Positions 16,201 to 25,600 of a DNA stretch of 64,000 nt are shown here, one piece after another; within the stretch, counting starts at the first letter, position 1; every line of letters starts with the position of its first letter. The notes beneath the pieces are model-generated. The model saw nothing but the letters and a program-made list of their open reading frames with translations, searched no databases and had not been told where the DNA came from. A program made the translations under genes and the position numbers. Source of the stretch: Dyadobacter diqingensis (GTDB lineage Bacteria > Bacteroidota > Bacteroidia > Cytophagales > Spirosomataceae); assembly GCF_024220585.1 (NCBI RefSeq), contig NZ_JAMXKF010000006.1, positions 69,725-133,724 of the forward strand. The letters are read 5' to 3'.

Positions 16201-18180
16201 TTACTTTGTAATGCTGATACCTGTGCGTCCATTTACGTTAAAAACGGTTTCCCAGCCCGGACCTTTCACATATTTGGACTTCATTTTCTGATGTAATGCG
16301 TCCGGCTGTTTCACACCATTCACGATAAGTTCGTCGTTGTTCAGCTTGTATGAATAACCTGCTTTGTCTTTTAGAGCGCCTTCCTTAATCAAATCGTTGG
16401 TAAGCTCGGTCTGCATTTTCTCAAAAATCACTCTCGACTTTTCCGCTTCTTTTCGGGATACTTCTGCTTTCTCTCGTTCCTCTCCGGCAACCTTCCTCTG
16501 TTCGTCTGCCTTTAAACGATGCACCTCTGCAACACCTCTCTGTTTTTCAGCTTCTGCTCTTAACTTTTCAGCCCCTTCCCGAATCACATCCGCCTGTTTC
16601 CTCACATCCTCTGCCACCATTCGCGTCTGATTCGCCTGCTCACGCATTTTGCTTGCTTCCGCACGCAGTTTATCCGCTTCTAGTCTATGCCCCTCCGCTT
16701 GTTTTCTCATGACATCAGCCTCGGCTCTGGCTTTTTCAGCGTGGCCTCTTGCGATCTCCGCATTTTCCCTTGCCACTTTTACCTCCTGCATAATTTCGTC
16801 AATATCTGCGTGATAGCTCGAAATCTTATCTTCTGCAATTTTCTGCCCGTCAACTCTCAAAGAAGTAATTTTCCCGTCGACACTCTCAATTTCATAACGT
16901 TTATTGTTTTTTGTAGTCTCAATATTGCTGACATTGCCATTCGTCTGAATCCGCTCATAAACACCAGGCACCGTATCGCGCAGAGTCGGTTCCTGCATAT
17001 TCACAACCGGTTCTTTTGAAGGTTTAACGGGCTCAGCAGGCGGTATAGCAGGCCACGAAACCTGGTCAACCATAGGTTTGGGAGTAATCAGTTTATGCTC
17101 CGTTACCTCGGATGGCTCAGGTTTTTCATTGGGCGAGAAAGCAGCAGTCAGCAGTGTAGCCGCGATTAAACTGGTTGTTACAAATAATTTTTCCATGGCG
17201 TTTAAAGATTTATTGTTTTTGTAAATGATTCGCTTGATCCGGTCCAAAAGGAAGTTTCTCTTGCCGGGAAATGCCATTGCATATGAATTTTCCAGAAGGC
17301 TATATTCCTGAAATGAAACCAGCGCCTGTACAAAGGAGGTGTCATTTTTCATGACAGAAATAGCGATGTCGTCGCAGCAATGCTCGCGTTCTTCACGGAT
17401 CAACGCCGATATCCAGATCACGGCCGGGTTGAAAAAGAAAATATTCTCACCAAAACTCTGGATCAGATTAACAAGATAATCCTTTCTCCTGATATGTGCC
17501 AGTTCATGAAGTAAAATGGCTTCAACCTGGTTGGCCGGGAGATTCGTGAGCATTCCCGCAGGAATAAAAATGATCGGTTTCAGAATGCCAACGACCATCG
17601 GGACCGTCACAATGCCGGATTGAAATAAGGACACCGGCTGTCTGATGCCAAGGGTTTCGGCAAGTTGAATAACCTTTACTTTCCACGCAAAATCAGCTTC
17701 CTGTTTGTGATGATGTTTTAACTGGTGAATGTAGAAAAGCCCCGCTCCTGCTTTCATGGTTTTCAGCGCAAATATGACAAGCCAAATGGCGACAATGACG
17801 GCCGCATTTTGGCTGAAAAAATGGTCAAGTACTGAAAGCGAATGGTCAACCGGGTTAGAAAAGGTCGCGTTTTGTCCGGTTATCAATACATCTGTGTCAG
17901 CTGTATTGATCGCTGAAGTGTTATCAGCAACGAAAAGTGAGGTCCGGCTTGGGCTACTGAATAGTGTAAAAAAGGTAAAACCGCTGGCCAGAGTGAAAAA
18001 GAGCAGCGACAAAGCTAAAAGATTGTAACGCAGCGCCGGACGAGATTTACGCGTTGAGACGAGGATAACACCGGCCAGAATGGCTAACAGCAAACCCTGC
18101 CACAACGAATGTAATAAGGTCCTGCAAACAGTCTGTATCAGTTTTTGAATAAAAGGATGGTTCAAATGATCAAAATTCAT
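16201..18180 (-). CDS. BlaR1/MecR1-type M56 membrane peptidase with heptad-repeat tail
   Basis: The first 350 of 659 residues carry four or so membrane helices and the zinc protease core. HELAHIRRKD gives HExxH at 225-229, and REEREHCCDD (261-270) carries the downstream ligand region. A Pro-rich linker follows. Residues 470-581 are sixteen uninterrupted seven-residue units of pattern xRxxAxx, predicting a long alpha-helical coiled coil or rod. Classical BlaR1 has a penicillin-binding sensor here instead, so the sensed signal must differ. The BlaI-type gene lies immediately upstream, and this protease likely inactivates that repressor. Confidence 0.85.
   Translation of the reverse strand: MNFDHLNHPFIQKLIQTVCRTLLHSLWQGLLLAILAGVILVSTRKSRPALRYNLLALSLLFFTLASGFTFFTLFSSPSRTSLFVADNTSAINTADTDVLITGQNATFSNPVDHSLSVLDHFFSQNAAVIVAIWLVIFALKTMKAGAGLFYIHQLKHHHKQEADFAWKVKVIQLAETLGIRQPVSLFQSGIVTVPMVVGILKPIIFIPAGMLTNLPANQVEAILLHELAHIRRKDYLVNLIQSFGENIFFFNPAVIWISALIREEREHCCDDIAISVMKNDTSFVQALVSFQEYSLLENSYAMAFPGKRNFLLDRIKRIIYKNNKSLNAMEKLFVTTSLIAATLLTAAFSPNEKPEPSEVTEHKLITPKPMVDQVSWPAIPPAEPVKPSKEPVVNMQEPTLRDTVPGVYERIQTNGNVSNIETTKNNKRYEIESVDGKITSLRVDGQKIAEDKISSYHADIDEIMQEVKVARENAEIARGHAEKARAEADVMRKQAEGHRLEADKLRAEASKMREQANQTRMVAEDVRKQADVIREGAEKLRAEAEKQRGVAEVHRLKADEQRKVAGEEREKAEVSRKEAEKSRVIFEKMQTELTNDLIKEGALKDKAGYSYKLNNDELIVNGVKQPDALHQKMKSKYVKGPGWETVFNVNGRTGISITK
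16438..16773 (-). repeat. 21-bp coding repeat encoding sixteen xRxxAxx heptads
   Basis: Inside the M56 gene, sixteen consecutive 7-residue units keep Arg at position 2 and Ala at position 5 (for example ARAEADV, MRKQAEG, HRLEADK, LRAEAEK). At DNA level the units are diverged, so this is an old, selected protein repeat rather than a recent tandem expansion. Confidence 0.85.
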
Positions 18181-18217
18181 GGCTAATAAATTTTAGGAAT
18201 GTGAACAGATGGGGTTT

Positions 18218-18580
18218 CTAATCGAGCTTGTTCAGGAAGTCTTTGATCTCCTTCAGGTCGCTTTCAGAGGTGCCTTTATTTCCAAAAAGCTGCATCACCA
18301 GACTGGATGCAGAACCTTTGTACATGGTATCCACGAAACGTTTCAAAAGCAGATTCTTCGTTTTGCTTTCTTCTTCCGCCGGGCTGTAAATGTGTTTCAT
18401 GCTACGCTCGTCTCTTTTCACAATCCCCTTTTCCGCCATGATCTGCATCAGCTTCAGGGTCGACGAATATTGTACTGCACGCTTTTCTTCATTGAGCTTG
18501 TCATTGACAAACCGCACCGTCGACGGACCGTGCTGCCAAAGCACTTGCAGTATCTCCAATTCTGATTTTGTAGGCTCCAT
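18218..18580 (-). CDS. BlaI/MecI/CopY family repressor
   Basis: From the ATG at 18580 the product is 120 residues starting MEPTKSELEILQVLWQHGPS, the classic N-terminus of BlaI-type winged-helix repressors. YSSTLKLMQIMAEKGIVKRDE is the recognition helix and wing, and the C-terminal helices should dimerise. The upstream extension to 18673 is AT-rich and not family-like. It precedes the M56 peptidase by 37 bases, so the two form a signalling operon. A palindrome in its promoter probably mediates autorepression. Confidence 0.9.
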   Translation of the reverse strand: MEPTKSELEILQVLWQHGPSTVRFVNDKLNEEKRAVQYSSTLKLMQIMAEKGIVKRDERSMKHIYSPAEEESKTKNLLLKRFVDTMYKGSASSLVMQLFGNKGTSESDLKEIKDFLNKLD

Positions 18581-18606
18581 ATTTTTAATTTTCAATAACA
18601 ACGGAT

Positions 18607-18633
18607 CAAAGGTAGGAAATATTTCGTACGAAA
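18607..18633 (-). promoter_or_regulatory. BlaI-gene promoter element overlapped by a palindrome
   Basis: On the minus strand TACCTTTG (18607-18614) matches the TAnnTTTG -7 element. Eight bases upstream lies the perfect 12-bp palindrome TTTCGTACGAAA (18622-18633), embedded in AAATATTT-like flanks. Its place between the -33 and -7 regions fits a repressor operator. Confidence 0.55.
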
Positions 18634-18721
18634 AAATATTTAGGAATTTTATTTGCAAAAATATCATTTTCACTAAAACATATTTACCTGATCATCAAAG
18701 AGAAGTGTCGTAAAAACAGAT

Positions 18722-18761
18722 GGCGTGACCTGTTGAAGAATATCCTCCAACAAGCCACGCC
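18722..18761 (-). terminator. Imperfect hairpin after the thioredoxin-fold gene
   Basis: GGCGTGACCTGTTG (18722-18735) pairs with CAACAAGCCACGCC (18748-18761) at 12 of 14 positions. On the minus strand it is followed by a short T run, consistent with a terminator for the upstream redox gene. Confidence 0.55.
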
Positions 18762-18809
18762 AACGCGGTATATTCAGGCGACTTGACCTAAATCTTTGTA
18801 AAATCGGTT

Positions 18810-19934
18810 CTAATAAAACCGGCCTACGTATTTGTTTTCAACGATAACCTTTTTCATTTGCTTGGGATCGATTGGTCCTTGCTGCGAATAAACAATTTTT
18901 CCACCCGGCTCCACAAGAATCGTGTAGGGCAATGCCCCCTGCCATTTCGGGTCTATGGCCTCAATAAGTTTGTATTTGTCTTCGATATGGAAAATGTAAT
19001 TTTTGTTCGAAGCACGTTTGCCCTGTAAAAATTTCAGGGCTTTTTCCTTTTTATCCGGCGTATCCGCACTCACCGAAATAAACTCAAAATCGCGGTTGCG
19101 GTACATGTGATACATCTGCATGAAATCGGGGAATTCGGTCACGCAGGGTCCACACCAGGTCGCCCACACGTTAATCAGGCGGAGTTTATCGGACTTATTT
19201 GCGATCAGTTCCTTTAATCCCGCTTCGTCAATCGTTTCAAGCGAAACAGGTTCCTTTGCCCAAGAAGTTTCCTCATCCTGCACGTTGTGTTCTTTGGTAG
19301 CCCATTTCATCGAGCAGCCAAAAGTCTTGGTGGTGGCAACGGTCACCGGTTTGTTGGTGACCAGCTCCTGAATCGCGTTGTATGCATCTCTGTTTTTCGG
19401 AGTTCCCGTTGGTTTTTCCACATCGTCAATCCGGCCCGTATAGCGTAGTTTTCTTTCTTTGTCAAAAATAAAAATGTGCGGCGTAGCCACCGGGCCGTAG
19501 GCCAATGCCGTCGCCTGGTTATCGCCATCATACAAATACGGAAAGTTGTAACTTTTATCCTTTGCACGCAGTTTCATTTCCTCGTACGTGTCACTCATGT
19601 CGGTATAGCCAAGTTCGTCAAGCCGGATTGCCTTCGGATCGTTGGAAGAAATCGCTATAACCGCAACTTTTTTATCCTTGAATTCGGAAGCCAGCGCCTT
19701 GATCCTGTCTTCATAAGCCTGAGCTGTGGGACAATGGTTGCAGGTGAAAACAATGGCCAACACAGCTGCATCGGAAAAGTTTTTGAGGGAATAATTTTTC
19801 CCGTCAGTATTCTTTAAATTAAAATCCGGAGCAGCTGAGCCAATGGCCAGCGTTGCAGGTGGCTGGGCGGAAAAAGAATAGACGGATGACAGCAATAGAA
19901 TAATGACCGCCTGAACTGATAATCGTATACGCAT
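18810..19934 (-). CDS. Secreted protein with two thioredoxin-fold domains
   Basis: From the ATG at 19934 the product is 374 residues with a signal peptide ending near YSFSAQ. Domain one resembles AhpC/TSA-type redoxins (PDFNLKNTDGKNYSL) and has FTCNHCP, a CxxC site near residue 65. Domain two is TlpA/ResA-like with NVWATWCGPC near residue 260. Both should face the periplasm and reduce or oxidise protein thiols or peroxides. A 13-residue in-frame extension upstream is not signal-like and was left out. It appears to be a single-gene unit. Confidence 0.85.
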   Translation of the reverse strand: MRIRLSVQAVIILLLSSVYSFSAQPPATLAIGSAAPDFNLKNTDGKNYSLKNFSDAAVLAIVFTCNHCPTAQAYEDRIKALASEFKDKKVAVIAISSNDPKAIRLDELGYTDMSDTYEEMKLRAKDKSYNFPYLYDGDNQATALAYGPVATPHIFIFDKERKLRYTGRIDDVEKPTGTPKNRDAYNAIQELVTNKPVTVATTKTFGCSMKWATKEHNVQDEETSWAKEPVSLETIDEAGLKELIANKSDKLRLINVWATWCGPCVTEFPDFMQMYHMYRNRDFEFISVSADTPDKKEKALKFLQGKRASNKNYIFHIEDKYKLIEAIDPKWQGALPYTILVEPGGKIVYSQQGPIDPKQMKKVIVENKYVGRFY

Positions 19935-20034
19935 AACGCTAAGATTTAGTGAATATCCAATGACAACAAACACTTAAATTTAAAAGTATTTATCGATATT
20001 ATTATATTTATTAAATCTTAGCGCAATAGGGAAA

Positions 20035-20271
20035 CTATCTTATTACCAATTCCAGCTCCGTTTCCTTGAAAGGCTGGGTTACCGTCGCTGTATTTTCGTT
20101 AACCCAGGTACACCAGACTTTCCCATTGTACTGCCTGTGCACATAATCTCCGCCTTTCTTTCCAGCGAGCACTTCCACTACCTCCTCGGTCTGATACTCC
20201 TCGATCTGCATCAACTGCACACTCCCTTTCTTCCTGACCCAATCTTCCTTTATAAATTTAGGCACAAACAT
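20035..20271 (-). CDS. Small hypothetical protein, possibly YodC/DUF2158-like
   Basis: The 78-residue product starts MFVPKFIKEDWVRKKGSVQL and has GGDYVHRQYNGKVWCTWVNEN near the middle. The spacing of a short VQL strand and a VWC-W strand recalls the small DUF2158 (YodC) beta-barrels, but the match is loose. It has no signal peptide. The composition and ATG start look genuine; the function is unknown. Confidence 0.55.
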   Translation of the reverse strand: MFVPKFIKEDWVRKKGSVQLMQIEEYQTEEVVEVLAGKKGGDYVHRQYNGKVWCTWVNENTATVTQPFKETELELVIR

Positions 20272-20626
20272 ATTGAAACTGATTTTAAAGGTTTAGACTC
20301 CATTATCAACCTTCTTGTACAGTTCTCAAACGTTGAAATGATGATTTTTCTTTTATCTCTCACCGGTATCATTAAAATCATACCAGAGATTCCTTCTAAG
20401 CGGATTGCTGCCACCCATTTTGCCGATATTCTTTAAATCCTATTTCCTGTCATAAAATTTAAGTTTATCCCGTATCGGAAAAACGAACCGGCGGCAATTA
20501 ACCGGCTTTAACACTGAAACTCTAAGTTGAGAATCAACACACTGATAATCAACAACTATCACTCATTCTCAAACTAACCGGAATGGCTAATCTTTATTAA
20601 AAAAACTAAATAATAAGTATATAAAA

Positions 20627-20656
20627 TTTGTAGATTAAATAGATTACCTATTTTTG
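20627..20656 (+). promoter_or_regulatory. Consensus Bacteroidota promoter of the ECF sigma gene
   Basis: TTTG (20627-20630) is followed after 18 bases by TATTTTTG (20649-20656), matching the TTTG / TAnnTTTG consensus with normal spacing. Transcription should begin around 20663, about 40 bases before the proposed start codon. Confidence 0.65.
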
Positions 20657-20702
20657 TGTCATAATTACATTTATTAACCCGGACATCATCTTAAAAAGCA
20701 AA

Positions 20703-21311
20703 TTGAGGAATTCTCAACACATATTGTACCCACAGGAGCTCGATTCCGCACTTTGGCGTCAGTTCAAATCGGGTGACCCGGATGCGTTGGGAGAACTCAC
20801 TCAGCTGCATTACCGGGCCCTGTACAATTATGGATCCAAATTTACCAGGGATCCCGAGTTTATCCGCGACTGTATTCAGGAGCTGTTTCTTGACTTATGG
20901 GAAAAACGGGATGCCATATCGGACACCGACTTTGTAAAATCATATTTGTTCAAATCCCTTCGCCACAAAATATTCAAGGAAAACATTCGGCTGAAACGTT
21001 TTCAGCAACCGGAAGAACTTTCTTTCGATTCGGATGAATACACGCTTTCCATTGAATCGATCATCATAGAAAACGATCATCATCAACAACAGATTATACA
21101 GCTGAACCAGATTATCTCCAATCTCACCAACCGCCAGCGGGAGATTATCTACCTCCGTTTTTACCAGGGACTCGACTACGAGGAAATAACCGAAGTAATG
21201 GGTCTTGGCCGCCAAAGTACTGCCAATCTGCTCTACCGCACCTTGAAAGAAATCAAAGAAAATTGGGGAATTGTCGGGTTCATCCTTCTCGAAGCATTAT
21301 TTCTCCGTTAA
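20703..21311 (+). CDS. ECF-type RNA polymerase sigma factor (SusCD-associated)
   Basis: This protein of about 202 residues has sigma region 2 (LGELTQLHYRALYNYGSKF to CIQELFLDLW) and region 4 (LTNRQREIIYLRFYQGLDYEEI). It belongs to the Bacteroidota ECF group that works with FecR anti-sigma factors. No in-frame ATG exists before conserved sequence, so translation likely begins at TTG (20703), 46 bases downstream of a consensus promoter. It heads the sigma/FecR/SusC/SusD unit and should activate the transporter genes when FecR signals that a glycan is bound. Confidence 0.88.
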   Translation: MRNSQHILYPQELDSALWRQFKSGDPDALGELTQLHYRALYNYGSKFTRDPEFIRDCIQELFLDLWEKRDAISDTDFVKSYLFKSLRHKIFKENIRLKRFQQPEELSFDSDEYTLSIESIIIENDHHQQQIIQLNQIISNLTNRQREIIYLRFYQGLDYEEITEVMGLGRQSTANLLYRTLKEIKENWGIVGFILLEALFLR

Positions 21312-21371
21312 TTATCGACTGATAATAAGCACATTAAAAAATAACCAAAAAAAATTTCAGCTTTTTTGGTT

Positions 21372-22514
21372 ATGAATTCTGCTATCGCGGATATACATAC
21401 ACAAAGGACCTTAACCGATAAACTATACAGATTTTATATACTTGAATACATGAGTGATTTCAGCCAGTATACCACCGAAGATTTTCTTGAAAACGATTCA
21501 TTCCGATGTTGGGTACTCTCGCCTACTCCTGAACTGGATCTTTTCTGGAACGACGTTATCGCACAAAATCCGGAAAAGGCAGCCTCAATAAAAAAAGCAA
21601 AACTCATGCTGACCACTATGGAGCTTAGATTTAAAGAGACAGTGCCCGAAGAGTTTATGCAGCAGGACATCCGAAACATCGTGCAGCGTGCTACAAAGGT
21701 TGTGAGCCCGATACCTGCGGAGCCGGCGGTCAGGTCACTTTCTTTTAACTGGTTGAAAATTGCTGCTTCTGTTCTGCTTTTTGTGGGCGCAGGCTGGTGG
21801 TTTTTGCAGCGGGATCGTACCGAGAAGTTTGTCGTGCGAAAAAATGATACCAACGCAGCCATGACAATACTTTTGGAAGACAGCAGCGTGGTTATCCTGC
21901 AAAAAGGCAGCAGTCTCAGTTATCAGGCACATTTTACAGCAAACAAAAGAGAAGTGAAATTACAGGGAGAGGCATTTTTCGAGATCAGTAAAAATCCGGA
22001 CAAGCCATTTCTGGTCTATGCCAATGAAACGGTCACCAAGGTCTGGGGAACAAGCTTTACAATCCGGGCCTTTGAAAACGATAATACGGTGCAGGTGGCT
22101 GTAAAAACCGGAAAAGTTTCTGTTTACTCATTGAACAACCCTGAAAATCCAGCCATTAAAAAATCGGAGACCGGAGAAGTTTATCTACTCCCAAACCAGC
22201 AGGTTACGTTTAACAGAACTGAGCAAAAACTGAGCAAAACAGTATCAAAAAATTCGGTCGAAGCACAACAGACAGCTAAAACGGAGCTTGTTTATGAAGA
22301 CACCCCGGTGAGTGAAATCCTGCAAAACCTTGAAGAAAACTACGGTATTGATATCATTTTTGATCAAAAATTACTCTCAGGCTGCCTGCTCAACACACAG
22401 TTTAAGGAAGAATATCTCAACCAGAAGCTACTGGCCATTTGCAAGGCCATCGGCGCAACTTATGAAATAACAAACGGTAAAATCACCATCACCTCCAAAG
22501 GCTGTGACGCATGA
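21372..22514 (+). CDS. FecR family anti-sigma factor
   Basis: This protein of about 380 residues has a cytosolic N-terminal half, one membrane helix (LKIAASVLLFVGAGWWFL) and a periplasmic FecR domain. The FecR core includes VKLQGEAFFEISKNPDKPFLVYA, VWGTSFTIRAF and a C-terminal STN-like DUF4974 segment (VSEILQNLEENYGIDIIFD). It should hold the upstream sigma factor inactive until the SusC N-terminal domain signals. The frame can begin at TTG 21366, but the ATG at 21372 is the more ordinary choice. Confidence 0.9.
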   Translation: MNSAIADIHTQRTLTDKLYRFYILEYMSDFSQYTTEDFLENDSFRCWVLSPTPELDLFWNDVIAQNPEKAASIKKAKLMLTTMELRFKETVPEEFMQQDIRNIVQRATKVVSPIPAEPAVRSLSFNWLKIAASVLLFVGAGWWFLQRDRTEKFVVRKNDTNAAMTILLEDSSVVILQKGSSLSYQAHFTANKREVKLQGEAFFEISKNPDKPFLVYANETVTKVWGTSFTIRAFENDNTVQVAVKTGKVSVYSLNNPENPAIKKSETGEVYLLPNQQVTFNRTEQKLSKTVSKNSVEAQQTAKTELVYEDTPVSEILQNLEENYGIDIIFDQKLLSGCLLNTQFKEEYLNQKLLAICKAIGATYEITNGKITITSKGCDA

Positions 22515-22569
22515 CCCATCGCCAACATAATCCCGTCACCATGATCCGATAAAACAATATACAACAAAA

Positions 22570-22621
22570 AAAGTCAATGGTGATTGCGGCACCACTGACT
22601 TTATAAATCCCGAAAGTCGGG
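22570..22621 (+). terminator. Two hairpins in the leader between fecR and susC
   Basis: A 13-bp stem (22570-22582 with 22590-22602, one mismatch) is followed by TTTATAAAT. A second stem CCCGA/TCGGG lies at 22609-22621. The first may terminate or attenuate transcription between the regulators and the transporter genes. Confidence 0.5.
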
Positions 22622-22699
22622 TTCTCCGGCGTCCTTTTCAGGATGCGAGGGAATTATTTGTCCAAAGCTTTTCACTCAAAGAACAAATCAATCAAAAAT

Positions 22700-25600
22700 A
22701 TGAAAAAACATCGACAGCAGCTCAGGCTCTTATTTAAAGTTATGAAACTATCATTCTATCAATTGCTAATAGCCTTTATGGTAGCTGCCTCCTCATTCGC
22801 CAAAAACGCCGGAGCCCAGGAAATTTTGCGCCAAAAGGTGACCATCCAGGCAAATAACCTGGAAATGCGGAGTGTATTGAAGCTGATCAACAAACAGACA
22901 AACGTCCGCTTCACGTACAATTCCAGCCTTTTGCCTGCACACCTGAAAGTGAATTTGCAGGTAAGCAACAACCCCCTGGAAGATGTTCTTAACGAGCTAT
23001 TTAAACCCGCATCCATTGCCTATGAAGTCGATGGAGAGCAGGTGATTTTGCGAAAATCAACTCCTGTAACGCCCAGCGAACCGTCACAAAACCGGGCTGA
23101 AAAAGTACTTGATAAAACGCTGAAAGGCCAGGTTAAAGATGATAAAGGTGAAGATTTGCCCGGGGTGAGTATCGTCGTTAAAAATACGCAGCGTGGAACC
23201 CTTACCAACGAAAAGGGAGAATATACTTTGAGCATCCCGGACGGTGATGTAACGCTGGTGTTCTCCTACGTAGGTTATCTGCAACAGGAAATCAATGTCT
23301 CGAAACAATCAACGCTTGATGTTTCTCTGAAACCTGATACCAAGGCGCTTGATGAGTTTGTCGTGGTGGGATATGGTACACAAAAGAAAACTGACATTAC
23401 CGGTGCGGTAACGTCTTTTGATGCGAGAAGTATTGAAGAAAAACCTATCGCACGTATCGAACAGGCACTGATCGGTCAGATGCCCGGTGTGCAGGTCAGA
23501 CAGCAGACGGGACTTCCGGGTGCAGGTCTGAGTATTCTGGTGCGCGGTACGGGTTCGATCAATGCAGGTACCGAACCTTTGTACGTGATCGACGGATTTC
23601 CGTTGGATGTGGCGGGGCAGAATTCAAGCGGAAACTTTTCATCAAGCCCGCTAAGCAACCTTAACCCAAATGATATTGAGAGTATTCAGGTGCTGAAAGA
23701 TGCGGCAGCGGGTGCAATTTATGGTTCCCGCGCAGCCAACGGCGTTGTGATCATCACCACAAAACGAGGAAAATCCGGCAAGGCAAAAATCAGTCTGAAT
23801 GCCAATACGGGCGTCAGCAGCATTGCCCGGAGGCTTGATATTTTCAGTGCCGACGAATGGGTGAAAATGGCAACGGAAGTAGCGAATGTCAACTGGGTAC
23901 GCTCGGCTGCCGGCAGAACGGCTGATCAGTCGAATGAGACAAGACGGTCGCTGCTCGGATTGAAGGCCGGTGAATATAACACGACCTACATGCCGGACGA
24001 ACGCTGGTCGCAACCGGGCCACCCCGGCTTACAATACGTTGACTGGCAGGACGAAATGTACCGGAAGGCATTATTCCAGAATTACGAACTTTCTGCGAGT
24101 GGCGGCAGCGACAATGTGAAATACTTTATTTCAGGAAATTACCTTAACCAGCAAAGCACGCTGATTAAAACGGGTTACAAAAACTACGGAATCCGGGCCA
24201 ATGTAGAAGCAAACGCTAGTAAAAAACTGAAATTTGGTATCAATCTTGCCCCCTCCTATTCTGAAACCAACGCACCACAAGGCGACGGAAAAGACAGCCC
24301 GATCATGAATTTGGCTACTATTTCTCCGGTGGTAGAAGCTAACGCGGGATTGTTGACGGGTGCGGGGGAATTTCCGACCTATACATGGAGCAGCCCAAGA
24401 CTGGTAAGCCCGGTGGCCGTTGTCAACAATTCGATCGGACTTACGAAAACAACACGGATTCTGAGCTCGGTTTATGCAGAATACCATATCCTTCCCGATC
24501 TTTTTGCCAAAACGACAATCAATTTTGATGATATCAACCAGCAGTCGAAAACCTATGTTTCGGATTACGTAGCGGTCGGTGGCGCAGCAGAACGGATCAC
24601 CAATCCGGGAAAAAATGCAAGCGGATCCTATGGCGGTTTCAGAAAACAGAATTTTGTAAACGAAAACACGCTGAACTACGCCAAAACTTTTGCCAGAAAT
24701 CACTCCATTTCGGCCGTAGCCGGTATTTCCTATAACTGGGTGCATAATGAAGCGTTCAGCGTCAGCACAGCCGGTGGGTTTGCAAACAGCATCATCAACA
24801 CCATCAACAACGCGATCCCAAACTCCGCGGGTGTAACGGTGAACGGAAGTACCACCGAAAGCAACAACACGCTCTTCTCCTATTACGGCCGCGTGCAGTA
24901 TGATTTCAAGGGACGTTACCTGCTTTCAGCAAGTATGCGCCGTGATGCTTCATCAAAATTCGGTTCCGAAAATCAGTGGGGAACCTTCCCTTCCGCTTCC
25001 GTTGGATGGAGAATATCGCAGGAGCCATTCTTTAAAAACATCAAGGCTGTTAATGATTTGAAACTCCGTTTCAGCTGGGGAAAATCCGGGAACAACAACA
25101 TCGGAAATTACAATTCCATCCCGACCCTTGCCAGTGCAGGATATAACTTTGGCGGGAATACGCCGGTCGTGGCTAACGGTCAGGTGGTGGCCGGACTTGC
25201 CAACCCGTACCTGAGATGGGAAACGTCCAACACCTATAATGCCGGCCTCGATGCATCCATTTTGAACAACCGCATCACTTTGACGATGGATATTTACACC
25301 AAAAAGAATTCGGACCTGCTCCTTAATCTTCCGGTGCTCGCGGCCAGCGGATTTTCTTCAAGCCTGCAAAATATCGGCGCCGTACAAAACAGAGGGCTCG
25401 AACTGGGTGTAACGTCCGTCAACATTGCCAAACGCGATTTTGAATGGACAACCAATGCAAACATTGCCTTTAATAAAAATAAAGTCATTTCACTCTCCGA
25501 GGACGGGTCGCCGATTTACGTTCCCTCTGCTTACAGCGGCAGTAATCCGCCTTACATCTTGCAACCTGGCTTGCCTATGTTCAGTTATTATGTGACTAAA

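Noticed and set aside
16438-16773. Regular 21-bp periodicity considered as a CRISPR or satellite array
   Set aside because: The periodicity is in frame, diverged at DNA level, and encodes heptads of a protein coiled coil.
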